10,643 nucleotides of DNA, from assembly GCA_965364735.1 (NCBI GenBank), contig CBDTYW010000122.1, positions 1-10,643 of the forward strand, written 5' to 3'. The DNA comes from CBDTYW01 sp965364735. GTDB taxonomy: Bacteria; Actinomycetota; Nitriliruptoria; Nitriliruptorales; Nitriliruptoraceae. The notes beneath the pieces are model-generated. The model was given only the letters and a program-made list of their open reading frames with translations, was not told the origin of the DNA and ran no database searches. The first letter of the stretch is position 1, and the number at the start of each line of letters is the position of its first letter. A program made the translations under genes and the position numbers. Shown piece after piece: positions 1 through 6,957 of this stretch.

Positions 1-1670
1 TGGAGCATGCGATCGTCGCGGTCTGCGACGGGACCGTGGCGACGCTGGCCGCGGTCGGCGCGACCGTCACGCGCGGGAAGACGATCGGGTCGGTCAGCCC
101 CGCTGCGCCCGGCACCACGACCGTCGACGACAGCAGCGCCGACGAGGGCAGCGACACGGGGCCTCGCAGCGACGTCGCGGCAGTCGCTGACCGTCACGCC
201 CTGCTCGACGACGACGCACGACCCGACGCTGTGGCGAAGCGACATGATCGCGGGTTCCGGACGGCCCGCGAGAACCTCGCCGACCTCGTCGACGAGGGGA
301 CGTTCGTCGAGCATGGCGGCCTCGCGATCGCCGCCCAGCGCAACCGCCGCGGCGTCGACACGCTGATCGCGGACACCCCCGCGGACGGGCTCATCACCGG
401 GATCGGTGACGTCAGGGGCGAGCCGACGGCGATCGCCCTCTACGACGCCACGGTGCTCGCGGGGACCCAGGGCGCCGTCAACCATCGCAAGCTCGACCGG
501 CTCCTCCGGATCGCCACTCAGCAGCGGCTGCCGTTGGTGCTGTTCGCGGAGGGCGGCGGTGGACGCCCCGGAGACACCGACATCGTGGGCGGCGCGTTCC
601 TCGACGTCACGACGTTCCGGATGATGGCGAAGCTCGGCAGGACCGTCCCGACGATCGCCGTCGTCAACGGCTACTGCTTCGCAGGGAACGCCGCCCTCGC
701 CGGCGTCGCCGACGTGATCATCGCGACCGAGCGATCATGGCTCGGGATGGCCGGCCCGGCGATGATCGCAGGTGGCGGGCTGGGCGAGGTCGCCGCGACC
801 GACATCGGCCCCGTCGACGTGCAGCGCGCGAACGGCGTCATCGACGTCGTGGTCGACGACGAACGTGCCGGTGCCCGCGTCGCCCGCGATCTCGTGGCCC
901 TGCTCCGCGGCGATGCCGTGAACATGCAGGTCCCCGCCGCCGATCAGCGACCGCTCCGCGATCTGGTGCCGACCAACCGACGGCGCCCGTACGCGATGCG
1001 CACCGCGGTGGCGACGATCGCCGACCGGGGCTCCCTCATCGAGCTGCGACGGGACGCCGCGGCGGGGATGATCACCGCGCTCGCGCGCGTCAACGGTGCG
1101 CCCGTCGCGATCCTGGCGAACGACCCGGACCACCTCGGCGGGGCGATCGACGCCGATGCGGCGGACTCCGCCGTCCAGCACCTCGAGCTCGCCGCCCGAC
1201 GACGGCTTCCGCTCATCGTGTTCTGCGACACGCCGGGCTTCATGGTCGGCCCGGAGGCCGAGCGTGACGGCGGCGTGCGGCGCTTCGGCAGGATGTTCAT
1301 GGCGGCCGCCGACCTGGACGCTGGCATCGTCGCCGTCATCACCCGCAAGGCCTACGGGCTCGGAGCGATGGCGATGCTCGGCGGAGACACCGCCGTGCCG
1401 ATCCTCACCCTCGGCTGGCCGACCTCCGAGCTCGGACCGATGGGGCTCGAGGGGGCGGTGCGTCTCGGCTTCCGTCGCGAGCTCGAAGCGATCGACGACC
1501 CTGCGGAACGCGCCGAACTTCAGGACGCGATGATCGCCTTCGCGCACGACCATGCTTCGGGGCTGAACATCGCGACCTTCGGCGAGGTCGACGACGTCGT
1601 TGACCCGGCGAAGACGCGCGAGCTGATCAGCCGGGCTCTTCGATGGGCTGCGCCGCCGCGAACTCCCTGA
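1..1670 (+). CDS. Single-chain biotin-dependent acyl-CoA carboxylase, C-terminal part (end of biotinyl domain plus carboxyltransferase)
   Basis: This gene is partial at the 5' side; the frame is open from base 1. The first readable residues (MEH, then a DGTV...G..V.RGK pattern, nt 1-100) match the end of a biotin-carrier domain just after the AMKM biotinylation motif, so the biotinyl lysine lies just outside the window. An acidic Ser/Thr/Asp-rich linker follows (about nt 100-180). A complete carboxyltransferase region then runs to TGA at 1668-1670. It contains AEGGGGRPGD at 546, FAGNAALAG near 681 (N-domain oxyanion-hole region), and FCDTPGF with KAYGLGAM in the C-domain. Biotinyl plus carboxyltransferase in one chain resembles the mycobacterial long-chain acyl-CoA carboxylase (order BC, BT, BCCP, CT; about 1100 aa). 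The expected reaction is carboxylation of an acyl-CoA using bicarbonate and ATP; chain-length preference cannot be read. The GTG at 36 lies inside the biotinyl domain and is not the start. The 3' end overlaps the convergent gene. Confidence 0.87.
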   Translation, partial: EHAIVAVCDGTVATLAAVGATVTRGKTIGSVSPAAPGTTTVDDSSADEGSDTGPRSDVAAVADRHALLDDDARPDAVAKRHDRGFRTARENLADLVDEGTFVEHGGLAIAAQRNRRGVDTLIADTPADGLITGIGDVRGEPTAIALYDATVLAGTQGAVNHRKLDRLLRIATQQRLPLVLFAEGGGGRPGDTDIVGGAFLDVTTFRMMAKLGRTVPTIAVVNGYCFAGNAALAGVADVIIATERSWLGMAGPAMIAGGGLGEVAATDIGPVDVQRANGVIDVVVDDERAGARVARDLVALLRGDAVNMQVPAADQRPLRDLVPTNRRRPYAMRTAVATIADRGSLIELRRDAAAGMITALARVNGAPVAILANDPDHLGGAIDADAADSAVQHLELAARRRLPLIVFCDTPGFMVGPEAERDGGVRRFGRMFMAAADLDAGIVAVITRKAYGLGAMAMLGGDTAVPILTLGWPTSELGPMGLEGAVRLGFRRELEAIDDPAERAELQDAMIAFAHDHASGLNIATFGEVDDVVDPAKTRELISRALRWAAPPRTP

Positions 1671-2466
1671 AGGCGAGCCGCCAGCCAGCGACCCCGGCGG
1701 TCGAGAACCCGAGCGCGTTCAGCACCCCATGGGTGCGCGCCATGTCCGGGATCGACAACGCCGGCGTGCCGAGGTTCGTCCCGACCGCCCACTGCACCGC
1801 CAGCAGCATCGGTACGAGCACGGAGGCCGCCGAGATGCGGAGCAGCAGTCGTGGTCGCTGCGGCATCGTCGGCGCGATGCGGATCGCCTGTACGAACGCG
1901 AGCAGCCACAGCCCGACCGCGAGCATCGACGCCCCGGCGATCTGCAGCGCGGGTACCCAGGTGAAGCCGAGCGCGACGAACGGCGGAGCGATGACGAGGA
2001 GCGTCACGCCGGCCAGCAGCGTCCGGTCCTGCGGACGTTGCTCGACGGCGCAGGCGCCCAGCGTTGCCGCCGTGAACCCCGCGTAGTGGAAGTGGATGGC
2101 GGTCAGCTGGACGAACGGGGCGGAGAACCCGGCGGGCTCGAGGTCGAGCCGATCGCAGAGCAGCCAGATCGCCCCGACGACCAGGTACGCCGACGCGACC
2201 GGCCAGACCGCGTCACGCAGCCCGCGAGGCCCGATCCACCAACCCCATGCGGCGACCGCAGCGCTGACGATCGCGACGAGGACCCACGGGGCAGCCAGAA
2301 ACGCGGAGAGCGTGCCGCGCTGAAGAAGCAGAGAGGCGCTCGCCAAGAACCCGGCCCCGGCGACCACCCCGAACCCGAGATGCTCGGATGGTCGAGGGTG
2401 CAGGCGAAGCCCGACCGGCACAACGACCAGCACGACAAGGACGAGCATCACCTCGACCAGCGTCAT
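1627..2466 (-). CDS. YndJ-like polytopic membrane protein
   Basis: The 279-aa protein is almost wholly hydrophobic, with about nine likely membrane segments (roughly residues 3-20, 30-48, 53-77, 86-104, 117-141, 149-169, 173-195, 206-229, 247-266). The motif HFHYAGF (125-131) and the segment SIPDMARTHGVLNALGF (238-254) resemble the YndJ family, a membrane family of unknown function. H125, H127 and H246 are within or near membrane segments. The start is ATG at 2466 because GGAG sits 7 nt upstream on this strand and the membrane pattern begins there. The frame stays open further upstream to 3045, but that part is Arg-rich shadow opposite the peptidase gene. The gene is divergent from the peptidase gene and convergent with the carboxylase, overlapping it by 44 bp. 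Family assignment is from remembered motifs; biochemical role is unknown. Confidence 0.75.
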   Translation of the reverse strand: MTLVEVMLVLVVLVVVPVGLRLHPRPSEHLGFGVVAGAGFLASASLLLQRGTLSAFLAAPWVLVAIVSAAVAAWGWWIGPRGLRDAVWPVASAYLVVGAIWLLCDRLDLEPAGFSAPFVQLTAIHFHYAGFTAATLGACAVEQRPQDRTLLAGVTLLVIAPPFVALGFTWVPALQIAGASMLAVGLWLLAFVQAIRIAPTMPQRPRLLLRISAASVLVPMLLAVQWAVGTNLGTPALSIPDMARTHGVLNALGFSTAGVAGWRLAFREFAAAQPIEEPG

Positions 2467-2497
2467 CGATCGTCTCCGTCGTCGGCACGCATCCGCG

Positions 2498-2514
2498 GCA
2501 CCTACGTTGCACCT
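2498..2514. repeat. Pair of GCACCT direct repeats, 11-bp period
   Basis: GCACCT occurs at 2498-2503 and again at 2509-2514, an 11-bp period or about one helical turn. Both lie in the divergent gap between the YndJ-like and S51 genes, and the second copy abuts the inverted repeat. This layout suits a regulator binding one face of the helix, but two 6-mers in GC-rich DNA can arise by chance. The site function is inferred. Confidence 0.3.
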
Positions 2515-2542
2515 CGCGTCGATCGTCCGGATCGACGCGGGG
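2512..2542. promoter_or_regulatory. Inverted repeat / hairpin upstream of the S51 peptidase gene
   Basis: The arms CGCGTCGATC (2515-2524) and GATCGACGCG (2530-2539) are perfect reverse complements around a 5-nt loop, GTCCG. The pairing extends outward by a T-G wobble (2514/2540) and two C-G pairs (2513/2541, 2512/2542), giving a stem of 13. It ends 14 nt before the ATG at 2557 and 46 bp from the divergent ATG at 2466. It could be a dyad operator for both genes, or an RNA hairpin near the peptidase ribosome-binding region. It has no following T-run and does not follow a gene end, so a terminator is unlikely. Confidence 0.6.
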
Positions 2543-2556
2543 ATGGATGGTGACAC

Positions 2557-3234
2557 ATGAGCGTCGTCGGACTGCAAGGCGGCGCGGAGTTCGGCGCCGC
2601 GTGCAAGCAGATGGACCTCGCCACGGTGCGGGCCGCGAAGCCCGGGCCCATCATCGTCATCGCGGCCGCCGCCTCCCCCGGTGCCGGCTACGCCGCCGCC
2701 ACCGCGAACGCCGTCCGCTACTACCGCAAGCTCGTCGGTGAGCACCCGCATGGTGCGGCGGATCCTCGCGACGACGTCGCGCAGACGATCGCCGCGGTCG
2801 ATCAGGCGGCGATGCTCGTGCTTCCCGGCGGGTCGCCATCGGGTCTGCGCGACGTGCTCATCGACGGAGACAGGACGACCGAGCTCGGCGCGTTGATCGT
2901 CGACCGCTGGCGCGACGACGGCCTCGTCGTGTCCGGGGCGTCGGCGGGCGCGATGGTCCTCGGCACCCACTGCTGGCTGCCCGACCGCGGGGGCACGATC
3001 CTCGCCGGCCTCGGGCTCTTCGACGGGTTCGCGCGCCCGCACCACAGCGGCGAGACGGTCGACCGGCCCGATGGCCTCGACGACGCGGTCACCCGCTGGG
3101 GACTCCCGGAGTGCGGCGGGGTGATCCTCGACGGCCCCTCAGCGACCGCGGTCGGCGCGGGGACCCCGCTCGCCGTGATCGGCGGACGTACCGTGGCGAT
3201 CCCTCGCGAGGCGACCCCGGTCGCTGACCTCTGA
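2557..3234 (+). CDS. Peptidase S51 / cyanophycinase-like serine hydrolase
   Basis: The 225-aa protein has the class I glutamine-amidotransferase-like fold pattern of the S51 family (dipeptidase E, cyanophycinase). The nucleophile elbow is SGASAGAM, with Ser129 as the expected nucleophile. LVLPGGSPSGL (87-97) is the glycine-rich loop seen in this family. GLGLFDGFARPHH supplies a candidate catalytic histidine at H162 or H163. There is no signal peptide, so it is probably cytoplasmic. S51 enzymes cleave Asp-X dipeptides or beta-Asp-Arg bonds; the substrate cannot be read, and no cyanophycin synthetase is visible here. The ATG at 2557 has only a weak GGATGG upstream. The gene heads a run of five co-directional genes and is followed after 22 bp by the esterase. 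The upstream hairpin may regulate it. Confidence 0.82.
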   Translation: MSVVGLQGGAEFGAACKQMDLATVRAAKPGPIIVIAAAASPGAGYAAATANAVRYYRKLVGEHPHGAADPRDDVAQTIAAVDQAAMLVLPGGSPSGLRDVLIDGDRTTELGALIVDRWRDDGLVVSGASAGAMVLGTHCWLPDRGGTILAGLGLFDGFARPHHSGETVDRPDGLDDAVTRWGLPECGGVILDGPSATAVGAGTPLAVIGGRTVAIPREATPVADL

Positions 3235-3256
3235 TGCCTGCCCCCAGGAGCCTTCC

Positions 3257-4204
3257 GTGACCCTCGCCCCGGACATCGCGACCCTGCTCGAGCTCATCGA
3301 GTCGCTCGACCGACCACGCCTCGCCGAGGGCACGGCTCTCCAGGCCCGCGACAACCTGCGCGCCGTCACCGTGGCCCTGCGGACCCCGGACCAGATCGTC
3401 GAGGTGGGCACGGTCGAGGACGTCACCTGGACGGCCGCGACGGGCGAGCGAGCAGCACGGATCTACCGCCCCGCCGAAGGGGCGGCACCGAACCTCGCCA
3501 CCGTGCTCTTCATGCACGGCGGCGGCTGGGTGATCGGCGACCTCGACACCCATGACAACCAGGTCCGGCGGATCTGCGAGGGCACCGGCTCGGTCGTCGT
3601 CTCCATCGACTACCGGCTCGCGCCGGAGCACCCCTGGCCGGCTGCTCCCGACGACGCGCTCGCCGCCCTCGAGTGGGTCGTGGCGAACATCGCCGATCTC
3701 GGTGGCGACCCGACGCGGATCGCCGTCGCCGGGGACTCGGCCGGCGGCAACCTCTCGGCCGTCCTCGCTCAGGATGCGCGCGACCGCGACATCGACCTCG
3801 TCGCACAGCTGTTGCTCTACCCGAGCACGGACAAGTCCGAGGTCGGGCCCTACCCGTCACGAGAGGCGAACGCCGACGGCTACCTCCTCACCGCCGAGGA
3901 CCTGACCTGGTTCCGAGACGCCTACGTCCCTCCCGGCACGGACCCGACGGAGCCTCGTTTGTCACCGCTGCACGGCAAGCTCGCCGGCGTCGCCCCGGCG
4001 ATCGTGGTGACCGCAGAGCACGACCCGCTCCGCGACGAGGGGGACGCGTACGCACGGGCGCTCGCCGAGGCCGGGGTCCACGTCGATCACCTCGAGGAGC
4101 CCGGCCTCATCCATGGCTTCTTCGATCTGTTCATCTTCTCGCCGAGCGCACGCGCAGCGGGCGATCGCGCCATCTCGGCGTTGCGGTCACTGCTCGACGC
4201 CTAG
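3257..4204 (+). CDS. HSL-family (family IV, GDXG) alpha/beta-hydrolase esterase
   Basis: The 315-aa protein has the full set of hormone-sensitive-lipase-type motifs. HGGGW (87-91) is the oxyanion-hole motif, GDSAGG (159-164) contains nucleophile Ser161, DPL has Asp256 and HGF has His286, completing a Ser-Asp-His triad. YRLAPEHPWPAA (119-130) is also typical of the family, and the length is normal. It should hydrolyse carboxylic esters of short to medium acyl groups; the natural substrate is unknown. No signal peptide is seen. The start is GTG at 3257, chosen because AGGAG lies 6 nt upstream. It lies 22 bp after the peptidase gene and 47 bp before the next gene, so cotranscription is likely. 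Its presence with fumarylacetoacetase may mean it feeds an aromatic or ester substrate into catabolism, but that is inference. Confidence 0.9.
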   Translation: MTLAPDIATLLELIESLDRPRLAEGTALQARDNLRAVTVALRTPDQIVEVGTVEDVTWTAATGERAARIYRPAEGAAPNLATVLFMHGGGWVIGDLDTHDNQVRRICEGTGSVVVSIDYRLAPEHPWPAAPDDALAALEWVVANIADLGGDPTRIAVAGDSAGGNLSAVLAQDARDRDIDLVAQLLLYPSTDKSEVGPYPSREANADGYLLTAEDLTWFRDAYVPPGTDPTEPRLSPLHGKLAGVAPAIVVTAEHDPLRDEGDAYARALAEAGVHVDHLEEPGLIHGFFDLFIFSPSARAAGDRAISALRSLLDA

Positions 4205-4251
4205 CCTGCGGGACGCACCCGGACCGACCGCCGAACGACGGAACAGCGACG

Positions 4252-5112
4252 ATGACCGACCACGTCAACGCGACGCCCGAGCTCCTCCGCGGTCTCGTCG
4301 ACGATGCAGGGATCTTCCCGCCCGAGCGGTTGGCGATGGACGTCGCGCTCGCTCGCCACGAGCAGGACGTGGTCGCGGACAGCCCCGTTCTCACGCACCG
4401 ATTCCTGCTCGCCACGTCGCGTGTCGACGACTTCCTCCGAGTACGTCGCGGCGCGACCCACCCGATCCGCGTCGGGCTGATCGCCGGCCCCGGAGCCACC
4501 GACCTCGAGGTCGCGCTGGATCAGATCGCTCGCGACACGAACACGACCGTCGACCTCGTCGAGGCCCCGCCCGACCAGGACGAGTCGGTGCCGGTCGCCG
4601 TGGCGCTCGCTGATCTCCGGATCCGGCTGGCCCGACACACCGGCGTGCCGCGGTTCCTCGAGATCCCGCGTCGACGGGGCTGGCTCGACGCGCTCGACGA
4701 GGTTCGCGGCGACGGGGTCGGGGCGAAGCTCCGCTGCGGCGGACTGATCGCGGACATGTTCCCGACATCGTCCGAGATCGCCGCGTTCCTCCACGGCTGC
4801 GTCGCCCGCGACCTCACGTTCAAGTGCACGGCCGGCCTGCATCACGCGGTGCGTCACCGCGCCGAGGTCACCGGCTTCGACCACCACGGCTTCCTCAACG
4901 TGGTCCTCGCCGCAGCCCTCGCCGTCGACGGCGCCGCGCACGACGACATCGTCCACGTCCTCGGCGAGACCGACGCAGAAGCGCTGGCGCTCCGGTTCCG
5001 CGACGTCGACGACGATCTGGCCGCCCGGACCCGTGCACGCTTCGTCTCGTACGGATCGTGCAGCACCTCTGAGCCGATCGAGGATCTCGTTGCGCTCGGC
5101 CTCCTGACCTGA
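4252..5112 (+). CDS. Conserved uncharacterised protein upstream of fumarylacetoacetase
   Basis: The 286-aa soluble protein starts at ATG 4252; only a weak GGAA lies upstream. I cannot name a function. Striking motifs are LVDDAGIFPPE (15-25), FLEIP (135-139), GAKLRCGG (157-164), FKCTAGLHHAVRH (190-202) and HHGFLN (211-216). Hydrophobic strands ending in charged or small residues recur at about 72-79, 99-106, 133-139, 157-163 and 188-195, with helices between, which suggests a beta/alpha barrel. K159, R161, K191, H197, H198, R201 and H211/H212 are plausible active-site residues. I recall similar DDAG-x-FPP proteins as 'hypothetical' in other bacteria, but cannot verify this here. It lies 30 bp upstream of fumarylacetoacetase, which suggests a linked role in tyrosine/homogentisate catabolism. 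The longer in-frame reading from 3673 is shadow of the esterase gene. Confidence 0.85.
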   Translation: MTDHVNATPELLRGLVDDAGIFPPERLAMDVALARHEQDVVADSPVLTHRFLLATSRVDDFLRVRRGATHPIRVGLIAGPGATDLEVALDQIARDTNTTVDLVEAPPDQDESVPVAVALADLRIRLARHTGVPRFLEIPRRRGWLDALDEVRGDGVGAKLRCGGLIADMFPTSSEIAAFLHGCVARDLTFKCTAGLHHAVRHRAEVTGFDHHGFLNVVLAAALAVDGAAHDDIVHVLGETDAEALALRFRDVDDDLAARTRARFVSYGSCSTSEPIEDLVALGLLT

Positions 5113-5142
5113 CTTCCTGACCACCGCGAAGAGGAACCCACG

Positions 5143-6363
5143 ATGGCCACCCAGACCTGGGTCGACGTCCCCGCCGACAGCGACTTCCCCATCACGAACC
5201 TGCCGTTCGGCGCGTTCTCCCACGAGGGGGTCGACGTGCATGTCGGCGTCGCCATCGGCGACCGCGTCCTCGACGTCACCGCCCTCGCCAACGCCCGCCT
5301 GCTCGACGGCGTCGACGCCGCGCACGTGAGCGGACCGAACCTCGACGCGCTCCTCGCGGCCGGCCGTCCCGTCTGGACCGCCGTGCGCGACGCCGTCCGC
5401 GCGGTGCTCACCGACGACAGCTGCCGTGACGAGCTCGAGCCACACCTGCATCACCAGTCGCTGTCGACGATGCACCTGCCGTTCACGGTCGCGGACTACG
5501 TCGACTTCTACTCCTCCCGCAACCATGCGGAGAATGTCGGGGCGATCTTCCGTCCCGACGGCGATGCGCTCACACCGAACTGGCTGCACCTGCCCATCGG
5601 CTACCACGGACGTTCGTCGACGATCGTCGTGTCCGGCACCGACATCGTGCGACCGTCCGGCCAGCGTCGTCCGGCCTCGCCGGGTGAACAGCCCCCGTTC
5701 GGTCCGAGCGTTCGCCTCGACATCGAGGCCGAGGTCGGGTTCGTCGTCGGGAAGCCGTCGCAGCTCGGCAGGGCCGTCCCGATCGGCGACTTCCGTGACC
5801 ACGTCTTCGGCGTCGTGCTCGTCAACGACTGGAGCGCCCGCGACCTCCAGGCCTGGGAGTACGTCCCGCTGGGGCCGTTCCTCGGCAAGTCGTTCGCGAC
5901 AACGATCTCGCCGTGGGTCGTCACGCTCGACGCGCTCGAGGCGGCCCGCCTCCCAGGGCCGGTCCAGGAGCCCGAGGTGCTCCCCTACCTCCAGCCGACG
6001 GAGGACTGGGGTCTCGATCTCGCCATCGAGGTCGAGTGGAACGGGCAGGTCGTCTCGCGCCCGCCGTTCTCCACGATGTACTGGTCGCCCGCGCAGCAGC
6101 TCGCGCACATGACCGTCAACGGCGCGACCGTCTCCACCGGAGACCTCTACGCCTCGGGCACCGTCTCCGGGACCGCGAAGGACGAGCGTGGCTCGTTCCT
6201 GGAGCTGTCGTGGTCCGGCACGGAGCCGCTCGAGGTTGCCGGCGAGGAGCGCACGTTCCTCGTCGACGGCGACACGATCGTGTTCCGCGCGACCGCGCCC
6301 GGCGCCGACGGCACCCGCATCGGCTTCGGGGAATGCGCCGGGAAGATCCTCCCTGCTCGGTGA
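5143..6363 (+). CDS. fahA: Fumarylacetoacetase (EC 3.7.1.2)
   Basis: The 406-aa enzyme hydrolyses 4-fumarylacetoacetate to fumarate and acetoacetate, the last step of tyrosine/phenylalanine breakdown through homogentisate. The N-terminal small domain (about 15-115) precedes the catalytic FAH domain. Family metal and catalytic residues are visible: D121 in YVDFYSS, H128 in RNHAENVG, E195 and E197 in DIEAEVGF, D229 in VNDWSARD, and K249 in LGKSF. They are spaced as D126, H133, E199, E201, D233 and K253 in mouse FAH. GYHGRSS (153-159) is also characteristic. Length matches the family. ATG 5143 has a purine-rich AGAGGAA upstream. It is the fourth gene of the five-gene run, 30 bp after the uncharacterised gene and 31 bp before the SRPBCC gene. 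Homogentisate dioxygenase and maleylacetoacetate isomerase are not in the window. Confidence 0.96.
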   Translation: MATQTWVDVPADSDFPITNLPFGAFSHEGVDVHVGVAIGDRVLDVTALANARLLDGVDAAHVSGPNLDALLAAGRPVWTAVRDAVRAVLTDDSCRDELEPHLHHQSLSTMHLPFTVADYVDFYSSRNHAENVGAIFRPDGDALTPNWLHLPIGYHGRSSTIVVSGTDIVRPSGQRRPASPGEQPPFGPSVRLDIEAEVGFVVGKPSQLGRAVPIGDFRDHVFGVVLVNDWSARDLQAWEYVPLGPFLGKSFATTISPWVVTLDALEAARLPGPVQEPEVLPYLQPTEDWGLDLAIEVEWNGQVVSRPPFSTMYWSPAQQLAHMTVNGATVSTGDLYASGTVSGTAKDERGSFLELSWSGTEPLEVAGEERTFLVDGDTIVFRATAPGADGTRIGFGECAGKILPAR

Positions 6364-6394
6364 GGCGCAGGCCGAGCGCGATGGCGGAGCGCCG

Positions 6395-6922
6395 ATGGAC
6401 GTGCCAGACTCAACACCACGAGTCGATGAGAACGATCACGACGCACACCACGAGGGCCACAGCATCGGCACCCCCTACACCGTCGAGCGCGAAGCGGTCA
6501 TCAACGCATCGGCGAGTGAGATCCGGCCATTCCTCGTGGACTTCCACAAGTGGGTCGACTGGTCACCGTGGGAGAAGCTCGACCCGAACATGGAGCACAC
6601 CTACAACGGCCCGGACGAGGGCGTCGGCGCCCACACGGCGTGGACGGGCAACCGCAAGGCCGGCGAAGGGTCCATGGAGATCACGTCGACGGACGAGACC
6701 GAGGTCGTGATCGACCTCCGATTCGAGAAGCCGTTCAAGGATCAGAGCAAGATCACGATCCGCCTCGAGGAGCATGGTGAGACGACCATGGTGCGCTGGT
6801 TCATGGACGGTGAGATGAACACGATGATGAGGATCATCGACAAGTTCAAGCCCATGGACGACATGCTTGGCAAGGACTTCGCTGAGGGCCTCGCGAACCT
6901 CAAGCGCGTCAGCGAGGCCTGA
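6395..6922 (+). CDS. SRPBCC (polyketide cyclase/START-like) domain protein
   Basis: The 175-aa protein has a His/Asp-rich N-terminal tail (about residues 11-23) and then a single helix-grip domain. Features of the family include an early strand entering the fold (TVEREAVINA), a helix with FHKWVDWSPWEKLDP (50-64), alternating polar/hydrophobic strands through the middle, and a long C-terminal helix (MDDMLGKDFAEGLANL). Such proteins bind hydrophobic ligands or act as cyclases/dehydratases; no ligand can be assigned. ATG 6395 is chosen over upstream in-frame codons because GGAG lies 5 nt before it and the upstream frame is shadow of fahA. It is probably the last gene of the operon, ending 28 bp before the convergent cyclase gene. 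Confidence 0.85.
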   Translation: MDVPDSTPRVDENDHDAHHEGHSIGTPYTVEREAVINASASEIRPFLVDFHKWVDWSPWEKLDPNMEHTYNGPDEGVGAHTAWTGNRKAGEGSMEITSTDETEVVIDLRFEKPFKDQSKITIRLEEHGETTMVRWFMDGEMNTMMRIIDKFKPMDDMLGKDFAEGLANLKRVSEA

Positions 6923-6928
6923 GACGCC

Positions 6929-6957
6929 CGGCTGCTGAAGCGGCCGTGCTTCAGCCG
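6929..6957. terminator. Candidate bidirectional terminator hairpin between convergent genes
   Basis: CTGAAG (6935-6940) pairs with CTTCAG (6949-6954) around an 8-nt loop. CGG (6929-6931) can pair with CCG (6955-6957) if three bases bulge on the left arm. It spans the 28-bp gap between the SRPBCC stop and the cyclase stop, and covers the last codon of the cyclase. There is no T-run on either side, so intrinsic termination would be weak; the assignment rests on position and symmetry. Confidence 0.4.

Noticed and set aside
36..38. GTG at 36 as the start of the carboxylase
   Set aside because: The frame is open upstream and those codons encode the continuation of the biotinyl domain, so the gene is simply cut by the window edge.
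735..1553. Minus-strand ORF of 272 codons inside the carboxylase
   Set aside because: It is a shadow of the carboxyltransferase reading frame, with no motif of its own.
2467..3045. N-terminal extension of the YndJ-like gene back to 3045
   Set aside because: The extra 193 residues are antisense to the S51 gene, low in hydrophobicity and without motif. ATG 2466 has a good ribosome-binding site and begins the membrane pattern.
3673..4251. N-terminal extension of the uncharacterised gene back to 3673
   Set aside because: The extra residues are Arg/Gly-rich shadow of the esterase. Recognisable sequence begins at ATG 4252.
4201..6108. Long minus-strand ORF of 635 codons opposite the uncharacterised gene and fahA
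   Set aside because: Its composition is Arg/Val/Asp/Glu-rich with no recognisable domain, and it is antisense to two genes with clear motifs. It is the expected shadow in GC-rich DNA.
6188..6394. Extended N-terminus of the SRPBCC protein overlapping fahA
   Set aside because: The added residues are Ser/Arg/Pro-rich shadow of fahA. The ATG at 6395 has GGAG at proper spacing and leads into the domain.
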